A DNA stretch of 64,000 nt from an unidentified eubacterium SCB49 (lineage in GTDB: Bacteria > Bacteroidota > Bacteroidia > Flavobacteriales > Flavobacteriaceae), in assembly GCA_000170815.1 (NCBI GenBank), contig ABCO01000001.1, positions 248,001 to 312,000 of the forward strand, read 5' to 3'. Positions 53,930 to 63,348 of the stretch are shown in pieces. Position numbers and translations under genes: made by a program. Position 1 is the first letter of the stretch. The number at the start of each line of letters is the position of its first letter. A model generated the notes under the pieces. It saw only the letters and a program-made list of their open reading frames with translations, was not told the DNA's origin and did not search any database.

Positions 53930-54844
53930 ATGAAAAAACGAACGTTATTAGTACTCCTAATTGTTGGATGTATGGCACAATTGGCATCAGCTCAGCAAGA
54001 TCCGCAATACACGCAGTATATGTACAACATGAATGTCGTAAACCCAGCCTATGCTGGTAACAAAGAAGCACTATCGTTAACAGCGCTTTACCGAAAACAA
54101 TGGTCAGGTTTTGAAGGTGCTCCAGAGACTATCACGTTTTCAGGTCACGCACCCGTTGGAAACAATGTGGGACTTGGATTATCTGTAATTAAAGATGAGT
54201 TAGGCCCAGTTAGTGAAACCAATGCTTATGCAGATTTCTCTTACACTTTACAGCTAAGTGGAAATACAAAACTTGCATTAGGTTTAAAAGCAGGTGCTAC
54301 TTTTCATGATGTTGGCTTAGTAGATTTAGAATTACAGGATGAAAATGATCCTTTTTTCTCTGAAAACATTAGTAATACTTATCCTAATATTGGGGCAGGT
54401 GCTTTCTTGTATACAGATAATTTTTACTTAGGACTATCGGTTCCTAACATGTTAAACTCTGTTCACTTAGATGAAAATGCATTAAAGTATGGTTCAGAAA
54501 CAAATCATTATTTTGCTACTGCTGGATATGTGTTTGAAGTTAATGATAACTTTAAATTAAAGCCATCAGTAATGGTAAAATCTGCATTTGATGCACCTAT
54601 CTCTTACGATGGTAACATTAATGCTTTGTTTTATGATAAATTTGAAATAGGAGGGTCTTATAGATTAGATGATTCTTTTAGTGGTCTTGTAGGATTTCAA
54701 GCAACACCAACCTTACGTATTGGATATGCTTATGATGCAGTTACAAGTGATATAAATGTAGTTGCACCTTCATCACATGAAGTAATCTTAACGTTCGATC
54801 TTATTTTTAACAAGAAAGCACTACGTTCACCTAGATACTTCTAA
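53930..54844 (+). CDS. PorP/SprF family type IX secretion membrane protein
   Basis: This 304-residue outer membrane barrel protein has a signal peptide (about 1-22, ending SAQQ) and the PorP/SprF opening DPQYTQYMYNMNVVNPAYAG with an FDLIF-type barrel strand at the end (about 285). In Flavobacterium johnsoniae, SprF is needed to secrete the type B adhesin SprB, and similar genes usually sit next to type B CTD substrates. It is found 25 bases after the second giant protein, so it is probably the dedicated secretion or anchoring factor for one or both of them. Confidence 0.92.
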   Translation: MKKRTLLVLLIVGCMAQLASAQQDPQYTQYMYNMNVVNPAYAGNKEALSLTALYRKQWSGFEGAPETITFSGHAPVGNNVGLGLSVIKDELGPVSETNAYADFSYTLQLSGNTKLALGLKAGATFHDVGLVDLELQDENDPFFSENISNTYPNIGAGAFLYTDNFYLGLSVPNMLNSVHLDENALKYGSETNHYFATAGYVFEVNDNFKLKPSVMVKSAFDAPISYDGNINALFYDKFEIGGSYRLDDSFSGLVGFQATPTLRIGYAYDAVTSDINVVAPSSHEVILTFDLIFNKKALRSPRYF

Positions 54845-54878
54845 AAAACCATTCTTTCTTAAAATAAATTCATTACCA

Positions 54879-56774
54879 ATGAAAAAAACAGTTACTTTCT
54901 TACTCTTATTGGCTATAAGCACAAGTGCGATGATAGCTCAAAATAAAGACACAAAAAAGGCAGATGGTTATTATGATCGTCTTGCTTATACAGACGCCGC
55001 AGACGAATATCAAAAGCTCCTAAAAAAGAATAAAGGAGATAGATATGTGTACGAGCGCCTGGCTAATAGTTACTTTTTTATAAACGATACTAAAAAGGCT
55101 GAAACCTTTTATAAACGTGTTGTTAAAGGTAGAAAAGTAGATGCTGAGACTGTTTTCAATTATGCACAGTCTTTGAAAGCTAATGGTAAATATGCAGAGT
55201 CTAATGAGTGGATGAAAAAATTTGCTGCGATGAAACCAAATGATAATCGTGCCATATCTTTTTTAAAAAACCCAGACTATCTTCCTCAGCTTCTTGAGAA
55301 AAAAGCTAAATTTTCGGCAACAAACTTGACCGATTTAAATAGTAAATACTCAGACTTTGGAGGTTTTATGATAGGAAAAGATTTCTATTTTGCTTCTGCA
55401 AGAAATACTGCAAGAAAAACCTATGATTGGAATGATGAGCCATTTTTAGATATCTATAAAGCAAGTCAAGTAGGAAAAGAAGCAATTAAAGATGAAACAT
55501 TACTTGATGGTGAAGTGAATACAAAATATCACGAATCTAGTGTGGTAATTACTCAAGATGGTAAGCGTATGTATTTTGACCGTAATGACTATAATGATGG
55601 TGATTATGAAAAAAATGAAGAAGGGATTAACCAGATTAATCTTTATTATGCAGAAAATGTAAATGGAGTATGGAAAGATGTGCAATTAGCACCATTTAAT
55701 AGTAGCGAATTTTCAACAGGTCATCCTGCATTAAGCCCAGACGGTAATACATTATATTTTTCTAGTGATAGACCAGGGGGTCAAGGAATGTCTGACATCT
55801 ATCAAGTAAGTATATTAGAAGATGGTACATTTGGTAACCCAACACCTGTTGTTGGTAATATAAATACAGAAGGTACAGATGCATTTCCATATGTGGACAG
55901 TAACGGTACATTATACTTTGCTAGTAATGGTCATTTAGGTCTTGGAGGTCTTGATGTTTTTTATGCTGAAAGTAAAGGAAATGGCTTCGCAAAAGTTAAA
56001 AACATGGGGAATGTAGTGAATAGTATGGATGATGATTTTGCCTTTGTTTTTGATGGAAATACACAAGAAGGATTTGTGTCTTCTAATCGTAAAGGAGGAA
56101 AAGGAAGTGATGATATCTATAAAGTAAAACAATTAGAACCTCTTTGTGATGCGACAGCTACAGTTGTTGTAATAGATGCAAACACAAAAAAACCTATTGC
56201 TGGAGCAAGAGTTGATTTTTATGATACTTTAGAAAACAAAATAGGAACTTTAACAAGTGTTTCTAATGGTACAACTACATTTGATACAACGTGTGATGTT
56301 GCTTATGTTTCGCAGGCAGTTATGAAAGATTACGAAAGCAATTCTGTAAATGTACCTGCTGGTCACGATGAAAACGTACGTGTGACTATAGCCTTAAAGC
56401 CTATTGAAGACATTATCAAAGAAGATAAAATAGTATTAAACCCTATTTACTTTGATTATGACAAACATAACATTAAGCCACAAGCGGCATTTGAGCTTGA
56501 TAAAGTGGTTACTTTAATGAAAAAATATCCTACCATGGTTGTTCGTGCAGAAAGCCATACAGATAGTAGAGCTACAGAAGCTTATAACTTAGCGTTATCT
56601 AACAGAAGAGCACAAGCTACTGTTCAATATATAATTTCTAAAGGTGTGGATGAAGCCAGAATTTCTGGTGTAGGTAAAGGTGAAAGTACTCCAATTAATT
56701 CTTGTGGAGATAAATGTACAGATGAGCAACATTCTAAGAACAGAAGATCAGAGTTTACTATTGTAGAACAATAG
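54879..56774 (+). CDS. OmpA family protein with TPR and PD40 repeats
   Basis: This 631-residue protein has a signal peptide (about 1-20), a TPR-like helical N terminus (about 25-130), PD40 beta-propeller-like repeats (about 150-415, for example GHPALSPDGNTLYFSSDRPG and DAFPYVDSNGTLYFASNG), a carboxypeptidase-regulatory-like sandwich (about 420-515) and a C-terminal OmpA peptidoglycan-binding domain (about 520-631, HTDSRATEAYNLALSNRRAQ). It resembles PorE-type proteins of the T9SS. It starts 34 bases after the PorP/SprF gene and is followed by a terminator, closing the secretion module. Confidence 0.92.
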   Translation: MKKTVTFLLLLAISTSAMIAQNKDTKKADGYYDRLAYTDAADEYQKLLKKNKGDRYVYERLANSYFFINDTKKAETFYKRVVKGRKVDAETVFNYAQSLKANGKYAESNEWMKKFAAMKPNDNRAISFLKNPDYLPQLLEKKAKFSATNLTDLNSKYSDFGGFMIGKDFYFASARNTARKTYDWNDEPFLDIYKASQVGKEAIKDETLLDGEVNTKYHESSVVITQDGKRMYFDRNDYNDGDYEKNEEGINQINLYYAENVNGVWKDVQLAPFNSSEFSTGHPALSPDGNTLYFSSDRPGGQGMSDIYQVSILEDGTFGNPTPVVGNINTEGTDAFPYVDSNGTLYFASNGHLGLGGLDVFYAESKGNGFAKVKNMGNVVNSMDDDFAFVFDGNTQEGFVSSNRKGGKGSDDIYKVKQLEPLCDATATVVVIDANTKKPIAGARVDFYDTLENKIGTLTSVSNGTTTFDTTCDVAYVSQAVMKDYESNSVNVPAGHDENVRVTIALKPIEDIIKEDKIVLNPIYFDYDKHNIKPQAAFELDKVVTLMKKYPTMVVRAESHTDSRATEAYNLALSNRRAQATVQYIISKGVDEARISGVGKGESTPINSCGDKCTDEQHSKNRRSEFTIVEQ

Positions 56775-56808
56775 CATATAGATTACCAATAACCAACCAA
56801 TAAAAAGA

Positions 56809-56840
56809 AACCCCTTTTGCTTTTGCAATAGGGGTTTTTT
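56809..56840 (+). terminator. Rho-independent terminator after the T9SS module
   Basis: AACCCCT (56809-56815) pairs with AGGGGTT (56830-56836) and six T residues follow to 56840, 35 bases after the OmpA gene stop. The stretch 56841-57134 beyond it, up to the opposing terminator, shows no gene or repeat that I could support. Confidence 0.88.
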
Positions 56841-57134
56841 GATGTGTGTATCTCTTACAACCTTGTTTTCTTAAGTGTCTTAGGTTTTACTTGTAGGTTA
56901 AATAAGTTGTATGTTTTGTGGATGAATTATTCATACACTTTATATGGTCTTGGTTCTTACTATTTCTAACTCTTTTTAATGTGTTTTAAGGGCTTATTCA
57001 TATTAAGTATAATCATTGTTCTCTTCACCTTATAATTGTTGTTAGAGCGCTTTAAATATACTTTCAATTGCTTCTTACAGGCTTCATATAAACGATTAAT
57101 CTTTGTTTTAAATATGACCAATTTGTTTTAAAAT

Positions 57135-57163
57135 AAAAAAGGCTACCCGAAGGTAGCCTTTTT
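57135..57163 (-). terminator. Rho-independent terminator at the end of the SUF-DUF3078 unit
   Basis: GGCTACC (57141-57147) pairs with GGTAGCC (57152-57158). On the minus strand the loop is C(TTCG)G, the very stable UUCG tetraloop, followed by six T residues. It lies 26 bases after the DUF3078 stop. Confidence 0.92.
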
Positions 57164-57188
57164 GCAATGATTTAAAATTAACTAATTC

Positions 57189-58109
57189 TTAGATAGAGTA
57201 GTTAAGACCTATTAGGTAATAAGTTTGTAATTTGTTGTCAACAGTGTCAAAATCAAGTGTTGGGTCTTCAATTAAATTGTAGTTAAGCGCTTCTTGCTTG
57301 TTTCCTCTTAGACCAAATTCAAATCCTACACCAATTTTGTTCCATAGTGTATATCCAAATGAATTTACCCAAGTAAAGTTAGATAAGTCTGAAGACTTGT
57401 AGCTTTGAAAAGCAGATAAATTTGTTTTAAAATTAATGGCACCAATTTGACGTGTATAGTCAACTAAAAGTTTTGCACCTAATGAAGATTCAAAAATTGT
57501 ATCGTCTTCAGCAAAAACAAAGTTATAGTTTAATGGATGAACTACTACTACAAGGTTTTCTAATGGAGTCCAAGTAGCACCAACACCTAAATCTAAATAA
57601 CCTGGGTCATTAAAGTTGTTTAAAAGTGTTGTACGGTATTCTGCAAGTGCAGATGCCGCAAGATTTTTTGCTATGTTACGACCATATAAAGAAGAAATGT
57701 TAAATACATCAGTACCTTCTTTAAAGCCATCATCGTCAGTTGCATCATCTCTATCATCAAACTTTACCCATCCTAGGTTTACATTTAATGAGTTACGCCA
57801 AAAGAATTTTTCTTCTTTTAAGTTTGCAAAACCATTAACAGTTACTCCTATAGTACCTGAGTTTAGGTTAGGTGTTCCTTGAGCATACCAGTTGTTAAAT
57901 CCAGATAAGCTACCTCCAATAGTACCAAAAGCACCATATTTCCATCCTGGTAAAGCATCAATCTGAGCTTGTAAAGCATCAACCTCACCTTGTAATTTAG
58001 TGATCTCTGCTTGTTTAGGAGCTTGTTCTGCTTTTAATTCTTCTTCTGTTTGTGCGTAAGAGCTAAACCCTAGGCTTAGACACGTTGCTAATAAAAGTAT
58101 CTTTTTCAT
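57189..58109 (-). CDS. DUF3078 domain-containing outer membrane protein
   Basis: This 306-residue protein has a signal peptide (about 1-19), a coiled-coil-like segment (about 22-52, LKAEQAPKQAEITKLQGEV) and a beta-barrel-like remainder ending with YLIGLNYSI. DUF3078 proteins are common in Bacteroidota and are thought to be outer membrane barrels; no ligand is known. It begins 109 bases after the DUF2480 gene and is likely expressed separately or as the last gene of the SUF transcript. A UUCG terminator follows directly. Confidence 0.88.
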   Translation of the reverse strand: MKKILLLATCLSLGFSSYAQTEEELKAEQAPKQAEITKLQGEVDALQAQIDALPGWKYGAFGTIGGSLSGFNNWYAQGTPNLNSGTIGVTVNGFANLKEEKFFWRNSLNVNLGWVKFDDRDDATDDDGFKEGTDVFNISSLYGRNIAKNLAASALAEYRTTLLNNFNDPGYLDLGVGATWTPLENLVVVVHPLNYNFVFAEDDTIFESSLGAKLLVDYTRQIGAINFKTNLSAFQSYKSSDLSNFTWVNSFGYTLWNKIGVGFEFGLRGNKQEALNYNLIEDPTLDFDTVDNKLQTYYLIGLNYSI

Positions 58110-58218
58110 GTGTTTATATTTATTTTGCGCGAAATTAATTTATTTTTTTTATCCCCTTAATCTAGTTGTAGGAAATAACCTTATCATTCGTTGAAGTGTT
58201 TAATTTATCGCCTAAAAT

Positions 58219-58722
58219 CTATTTTTTATATAGCGGAACAAAGCTGCAGGCTTCACCATACATAATGTTTTTTGCTATTGGGAAGAGTTTTTGACCCAGA
58301 AGCACATAAGCATTTTGTGGTATAGGTTTGTTTGAGCAGCCTTTAATAATACAAGGCTTTCCTTCACAATAACTTAGATCTAAATCTTTAATGATTTCAG
58401 TATAAATTATAGACTCAAGTTGTTTTGTATCACCTACGATTACCTTTAAGGCAAAGGGGGCTAGTTTTAAAGTTACCAATGTAAAAGCCCAAGCTGGCAG
58501 TATAGCGTCTGTACTGCAATGTAATGCTATATATTGACCCTCGTGTTGCTCCCAATTATAGGTGTCAAGAGCCGCTCTATATTCTTTTTCTCTTAAAATA
58601 AAACCCTGCTCTAGCCATTGCGAAACATCCAGCTGTAAACGTTCCCCTTTTGGGTAATAATCTTCAAGATCTAAAGTAATAAGCTTACTGTTTGCAACCC
58701 TATTTATAATTTCTTCGGCCAT
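58219..58722 (-). CDS. DUF2480 family protein
   Basis: This is a 167-residue cytosolic protein of the DUF2480 family, which I know only from Bacteroidota, often next to SUF genes. Recognisable elements are the N-terminal EEIINRVANSKLITLDLEDYYP, VLLGQKLFPIAKNIMYGEACS near the C terminus and two cysteines in CEGKPCIIKGC. The cysteines could bind metal or a cluster, which is inference. It lies 13 bases after the DUF59 gene, so it is part of the SUF transcript. Function is not established. Confidence 0.85.
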   Translation of the reverse strand: MAEEIINRVANSKLITLDLEDYYPKGERLQLDVSQWLEQGFILREKEYRAALDTYNWEQHEGQYIALHCSTDAILPAWAFTLVTLKLAPFALKVIVGDTKQLESIIYTEIIKDLDLSYCEGKPCIIKGCSNKPIPQNAYVLLGQKLFPIAKNIMYGEACSFVPLYKK

Positions 58723-58735
58723 AGTTTATTTAGCA

Positions 58736-59068
58736 TTAAAGCATTCCTAATTCTAGTTTTGCTTCTTCACTCATTAAATCTTGGGTCCAAGGTGGATCAA
58801 AAGTAATTTCTACCTCGGCATCTTTTACGTCTTTTAATGACTTTACTTTATCTTCTACTTCTACTGGTAGTGTTTCTGCTACCGGGCAGTTAGGTGTAGT
58901 TAGTGTCATTAATATTTTAACCTCATAGTCTTCATTTACAAATACATCATAAATTAAACCTAGTTCGTAAATATCTACAGGAATTTCTGGATCAAATATA
59001 GTTTTGATTACTCTTACTATTTTCTCACCTAATTCTTGTACGTCAATTGTTGCTTTTTCTTCTGCCAT
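58736..59068 (-). CDS. DUF59 / SUF-associated iron-sulfur assembly protein
   Basis: This 110-residue MIP18/DUF59-type protein works in Fe-S cluster transfer to apoproteins. Diagnostic residues are the N-terminal DPEIPVDIYELGLIYDV (about 27-43) and the Cys in TTPNCPVAE (about 58-66), then a C-terminal LEITFDPPWTQDLMSEEAK-type segment. It is the SufT-like member of the operon. It starts 4 bases after the sufE stop and is followed by DUF2480, so it is translated from the polycistronic SUF message. Confidence 0.92.
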   Translation of the reverse strand: MAEEKATIDVQELGEKIVRVIKTIFDPEIPVDIYELGLIYDVFVNEDYEVKILMTLTTPNCPVAETLPVEVEDKVKSLKDVKDAEVEITFDPPWTQDLMSEEAKLELGML

Positions 59069-59072
59069 AATC

Positions 59073-59495
59073 CTATTTGTTTGTCGCTTGATAAGCGATT
59101 GCGTATAATTTCATTTGTTTTACCATAGACACTAGCCCATTTGCACGGGTGGGTGATAGGTGTTCTTGTAAGCCTATTTCGGCAATAAAATCTGTGTTTG
59201 CAGATACTATTGCATCGGGTGTTTGATTAGAAAAAACACGAATTAATATTGCAATTATCCCTTTTGTAATGATGGCATCACTGTCTGCTGTGAAGACTAC
59301 TTTATCATCTTGCATTTCACTTTGTAGCCATACTTTAGATTGGCAGCCTTTTATTAATTTATCATCTGTTTTTAATACAGGGTCAATTAACGGAAGTGAC
59401 TTACCTAAATCTATCATGTATTCATACTTCTGCATCCAGTCGTCAAACATGGCAAACTCGTCTATTAGCTCTTCTTGTATTTCTTTAATTGTCAT
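59073..59495 (-). CDS. sufE: SufE family sulfur acceptor
   Basis: This 140-residue SufE accepts persulfide sulfur from SufS and stimulates it. The catalytic cysteine is C51 in LIKGCQSKVWL. The fold elements DWMQKYEYMIDLGKSLP and LIRVFSNQTPDAIV are family landmarks. It lies 5 bases after sufS and 4 bases before the DUF59 gene, as expected for a coupled pair. Its length matches E. coli SufE. Confidence 0.95.
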   Translation of the reverse strand: MTIKEIQEELIDEFAMFDDWMQKYEYMIDLGKSLPLIDPVLKTDDKLIKGCQSKVWLQSEMQDDKVVFTADSDAIITKGIIAILIRVFSNQTPDAIVSANTDFIAEIGLQEHLSPTRANGLVSMVKQMKLYAIAYQATNK

Positions 59496-59500
59496 AATTA

Positions 59501-60718
59501 TTAAGATAACATCATTGTTGCCTTTTTAACAGCATGTACTAGTGCGTCTACTTCTTCAATGCTATTGTAGAAAGCAAACGACGCTCTAACAGTTCCGGGA
59601 ATACAGTAGAAATCCATAATAGGTTGTGCACAATGGTGTCCTGTGCGTACTGCAATTCCTAATTTATCTAAAATTGTACCAATATCATAGGGGTGTATTT
59701 CACCTACATTAAATGATATCACACTTGTTTTTTCTGAAGCTGTACCGTAAATTTTTAATCCTTCTATCTGCAATAATTGTGCAGTTGCATAGTCTAATAA
59801 GGCTGCTTCTTGCTTTTTAATAGCATCAAACCCAATCTCATTTAAGTAGTCTACGGCAGCGCCAAAAGCGATACCGCCACAGATATTAGGTGTTCCTGCT
59901 TCAAATTTATGTGGCATTTCTGCATAGGTCGTTTTTTCGAAAGTTACTGTAGCAATCATTTCACCACCTCCTTGATATGGTGGTAGTTTTTTGCCCCAAT
60001 CTTCTTTCATATATAACATTCCTACTCCAGTTGGTCCACACATTTTATGTGCAGAGGTAACATAAAAGTCTACATCTAGCGCTTGAACATCTGCTTTTAT
60101 ATGCGAACAAGCTTGAGCTCCATCTATTAAAACAGCAGCCCCTACTTGGTGTGCTTTTTCAATAATAGTTTCAATAGGATTTATAATTCCTAATGCGTTT
60201 GAAATGTGATTTACAAAGACAAGTTTAGTTTTGTCATTTAGTAAGGTATCATACACATCCATTTGCAAAGAACCGTCTTCGCACATAGGTATAACCTTTA
60301 ATTTAGCGCCTGTTTTTTCACAAAGCATTTGCCAAGGTACTATGTTTGAGTGGTGCTCAAGTGCAGAAACTATAATTTCATCTTCTGGTTTTAAAATTTC
60401 AGAAAAACCTGAAGCTACTAAGTTAATCCCTTCTGTAGTTCCAGAAGTGAATAAGACCTCGTGTACTTGTGCAGCATTAAAATGTTGTTGTAGTGTTTTC
60501 CTTGCTTTCTCATAAGCATCTGTCGCCTCTTGAGAAAGGGTGTGCACACCACGATGTATGTTTGCATTGTAGTTGCTATAATAGTCTACAATGCAATCTA
60601 TAACTTGTTGTGGTTTTTGAGAAGTAGCAGCATTGTCTAAATAGACTAATGGAGCCCCATTCACCTTTCTTTTAAGGATAGGAAAATCTTCTCGTATCTT
60701 TTTTATATCAAAGCTCAT
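59501..60718 (-). CDS. sufS: Cysteine desulfurase SufS
   Basis: This 405-residue PLP enzyme extracts sulfur from L-cysteine for Fe-S clusters. PLP lysine is K225 in SAHKMCGPT, the PLP-phosphate site is TSGTTEGINL (about 91-100) and the persulfide-forming Cys is C363 in RTGHHCAQPI, in the group II (SufS-type) loop. All residues are present and length is normal. It is 13 bases after sufD and 5 bases before sufE, in the middle of the SUF operon. Confidence 0.96.
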   Translation of the reverse strand: MSFDIKKIREDFPILKRKVNGAPLVYLDNAATSQKPQQVIDCIVDYYSNYNANIHRGVHTLSQEATDAYEKARKTLQQHFNAAQVHEVLFTSGTTEGINLVASGFSEILKPEDEIIVSALEHHSNIVPWQMLCEKTGAKLKVIPMCEDGSLQMDVYDTLLNDKTKLVFVNHISNALGIINPIETIIEKAHQVGAAVLIDGAQACSHIKADVQALDVDFYVTSAHKMCGPTGVGMLYMKEDWGKKLPPYQGGGEMIATVTFEKTTYAEMPHKFEAGTPNICGGIAFGAAVDYLNEIGFDAIKKQEAALLDYATAQLLQIEGLKIYGTASEKTSVISFNVGEIHPYDIGTILDKLGIAVRTGHHCAQPIMDFYCIPGTVRASFAFYNSIEEVDALVHAVKKATMMLS

Positions 60719-60731
60719 GAGAAGTGTTTTT

Positions 60732-62045
60732 TTATAGTTCGAAACCTAAACTTACACCTATTTTTTCGGCAATAAGTTTGTTAATTCTTGATTTTAATTC
60801 AGGGATTTTAACGCTTTCAAGTACATTATTTGCAAAGGCGTACATAAGTAACGCTTTTGCTTCTTTTTCACCAATTCCACGAGAACGCATATAAAATAAA
60901 GCGTCACTATCCATTTGTCCAATAGTACAACCGTGCGAACATTTTACATCATCTGCAAAAATTTCTAATTGAGGTTTTGCATTAATTGTTGCTTTGTCGC
61001 TAATCAAAATATTATTGTTTTGCTGAAATGCATCTAACTTTTGAGCTTCTTTCTCCACATAAACCTTTCCGTTAAATACCCCTGTTGAGCTATCGTCAAA
61101 AATACCTTTGTAGTCTTGATGACTCTCACAGTTTTCTGCAATATGATGCACCAGTGTATTGTGGTCTACGTGTTGCTTGTCGCCAATAATTGTTACCCCG
61201 TTTAAGATAGAATCGCAATATTCTCCTTCTTGGGTAAATTGTAAATTGTTTCGTGTTATTTTTCCTCCAAAAGAGAAAGTATGCACACTACAAATGCTTT
61301 CGCGTTCTTGTTTAATATATGTGCTGTCTACTAATGAAGCCTCTGGCGTATCATTTTGTATTTTATAATAATCTACCATTGCTCTTTTATCAGCAAAGAT
61401 TTCTGTTACGGCATTTGTTAAAACAGCGTTACTAGATAAGCTTTGGTGGCGTTCAATGATTTGAACATGAGCGTTTTCGTCTGCGATTATTAAGTTACGA
61501 GGTTGTACAAACAAGGTAGCTTCATTACCTGTAGAGAAATAAATGATCTCAATAGGCTTGTCTGCTTCTTTGTTTTTAGGAATATGTATAAACGCCCCTT
61601 CTTTAGTGAAGGCGGTGTTTAATTGCGTAAGTCCTTCTTTTTTAGCGGCTTTGTTAAAGTAGCTTTCAATAACAGGTCTGTATTTAGACTTGTCAAAAGC
61701 AGAAGATAAAAGGCATACATCAATACCATCGTGAGTCGTTTCAGACAAATACGAGCTATAAACTCCATCTATAAAAACCACTTTGTAGGTGTCTACGTTG
61801 TGTAAGAAGTATTGTTTAACATTTTTAAACTCAATATCGGTATCTCCTTTAGGCGAAATGCAATAGTCTTTTTTTAATAAAGAGTTAAGTGAAGTGTATT
61901 TCCAGTTTTCTTCTTTTTTACTCGGAAATCCTTTTTCTTCAAATACTTTAAGTGCATTAGAACGTAGGTCGTACAACGGTGAGTCTGCTTTTAAATTATC
62001 TTCAAAAGCGATGTGTGATGTAAGTAATTTATCTTTTAAATCCAT
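60732..62045 (-). CDS. sufD: Fe-S cluster assembly protein SufD
   Basis: This 437-residue SufD forms the SufBC2D scaffold complex. The right-handed beta-helix core carries the family landmark DVKCSHGCTIGQMDSDALFY (about 360-380) and the N-terminal EENWKYTSL motif (about 41-49). It is separated from sufC by a 96-base gap with no visible gene, a larger gap than elsewhere in the operon, so an internal promoter is possible but not evident. Length and motifs are normal. Confidence 0.95.
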   Translation of the reverse strand: MDLKDKLLTSHIAFEDNLKADSPLYDLRSNALKVFEEKGFPSKKEENWKYTSLNSLLKKDYCISPKGDTDIEFKNVKQYFLHNVDTYKVVFIDGVYSSYLSETTHDGIDVCLLSSAFDKSKYRPVIESYFNKAAKKEGLTQLNTAFTKEGAFIHIPKNKEADKPIEIIYFSTGNEATLFVQPRNLIIADENAHVQIIERHQSLSSNAVLTNAVTEIFADKRAMVDYYKIQNDTPEASLVDSTYIKQERESICSVHTFSFGGKITRNNLQFTQEGEYCDSILNGVTIIGDKQHVDHNTLVHHIAENCESHQDYKGIFDDSSTGVFNGKVYVEKEAQKLDAFQQNNNILISDKATINAKPQLEIFADDVKCSHGCTIGQMDSDALFYMRSRGIGEKEAKALLMYAFANNVLESVKIPELKSRINKLIAEKIGVSLGFEL

Positions 62046-62141
62046 AATTGGGTTTTAGGTTTTAGACTTTAAGTTGCTTTTTGTTAGCTTCTTAAAGTCT
62101 TATTTCCCTTGTAATCTTTATTTTTTATGTAAATCAAGTAA

Positions 62142-62894
62142 CTATTTTACTAGTTCCTCTTTAATCCAGTCGTATCCTTTTTCTTCTAACTCGTAAGCTA
62201 GTTCTTTAGTTCCAGATTTTACAATCTTACCGTCCATAAGTACGTGTACAAAATCTGGTACGATATAGTCTAACAAGCGTTGGTAGTGTGTAATTACTAC
62301 AACTGCATTGTCATTACTTTTTAATTTGTTGACACCGTTTGCTACAATTTTAAGTGCATCAATATCAAGTCCAGAATCTGTTTCGTCAAGAATAGCAAGT
62401 TTAGGTTCTAGCATTGCCATTTGGAAAATCTCGTTACGTTTCTTTTCTCCACCAGAGAAACCTTCGTTAAGAGATCTAGATAAAAACTTACGGTCGATAT
62501 CTAATAATTCTGCTTTTTCTTTTATCATTTTTAGCATTTCTGAAGCAGGCATATCTTCTAATCCTTTAGACTTGCGCGTTTCGTTAATTGCTGTTTTAAT
62601 AAAGTTTGTTGTAGATACTCCAGGAATAGAGATAGGGTATTGAAAAGACATGAACACCCCTTTGTGAGCGCGCTCTTCTGGGTCTAACTCTGTGATGTCT
62701 TCATTATCTAAAATGATTTCACCATCGGTCATTTCATATTCTTCTTTTCCTGATATTACAGAAGCTAGTGTACTTTTACCTGCTCCGTTTGGGCCCATAA
62801 TAGCGTGTACTTCTCCTGCTTTTACTTCAAGGTTAATCCCGTTAAGGATTACTTTATCTTCAACACTTGCGTGTACGTTTTTGATCTGTAACAT
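62142..62894 (-). CDS. sufC: Fe-S cluster assembly ATPase SufC
   Basis: This 250-residue ABC-type ATPase drives the SufBCD complex. Walker A is at 34-41 (GPNGAGKS), the ABC signature is in GFSGGEKKRNEI (about 145-156) and Walker B is LAILDETDSGLD. This signature, GFSGGEKKR, is typical of SufC. The start overlaps the stop of a small lipoprotein gene by one base (TAATG), so they are translationally coupled. Its presence downstream of the lipoprotein is a departure from the usual sufB-sufC neighbourhood. Confidence 0.96.
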   Translation of the reverse strand: MLQIKNVHASVEDKVILNGINLEVKAGEVHAIMGPNGAGKSTLASVISGKEEYEMTDGEIILDNEDITELDPEERAHKGVFMSFQYPISIPGVSTTNFIKTAINETRKSKGLEDMPASEMLKMIKEKAELLDIDRKFLSRSLNEGFSGGEKKRNEIFQMAMLEPKLAILDETDSGLDIDALKIVANGVNKLKSNDNAVVVITHYQRLLDYIVPDFVHVLMDGKIVKSGTKELAYELEEKGYDWIKEELVK

Positions 62895-63322
62895 TATTTT
62901 GTTTTCTTTTCTTCAATTTTAACATCTGCAGGCGATGGTGTGTCGCTTACTTCTACAATTTCTTTAATAGATATATTTAATCTCCATCCTTCGCCAGTTT
63001 CTGCAAATAGTGGGTTTGCCACTAACTCACCTTTTACAACAACAGGCACCATGTCAAATTCGTCTTTTTTAATAGGAGCTACCTTTTCTGCTAGCTCGTG
63101 CATTTTATCATCAATGGTAACACCGTGGATAAAACCTCTTCCTTTTAAAACAGCACCATCAGCGACATAAATAAATTCTCCTCTAAAGGTTTTAATGTCA
63201 GTGTTTGCTCTGGTATCTTTTAGGTCAATACTTTTCTCTTCTTTCTCTTCTTTTACTTCGCCATTTTTACAAGCGAAAAGTGTCATTGTTAAAAGACACA
63301 AAACGAATAATTGTTTTTTCAT
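62894..63322 (-). CDS. Small lipoprotein inserted between sufB and sufC
   Basis: This 142-residue protein has a lipoprotein signal (MKKQLFVLCLLTMTLFAC, Cys18), an acidic and lysine-rich linker (about 20-40) and a beta-rich domain (about 45-130, with IYVADGAVLKGRGFIHG and VVVKGELVANPLF). I do not recognise the family. The gene sits between sufB (27 bases) and sufC (overlap of one base), so it is under SUF control. It is surprising for a surface or periplasmic lipoprotein to be embedded in a cytosolic Fe-S operon; a role in metal handling or redox stress is a guess. Confidence 0.8.
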   Translation of the reverse strand: MKKQLFVLCLLTMTLFACKNGEVKEEKEEKSIDLKDTRANTDIKTFRGEFIYVADGAVLKGRGFIHGVTIDDKMHELAEKVAPIKKDEFDMVPVVVKGELVANPLFAETGEGWRLNISIKEIVEVSDTPSPADVKIEEKKTK

Positions 63323-63348
63323 TTTAATGTGTGGTTAGAGTTGTTTAA

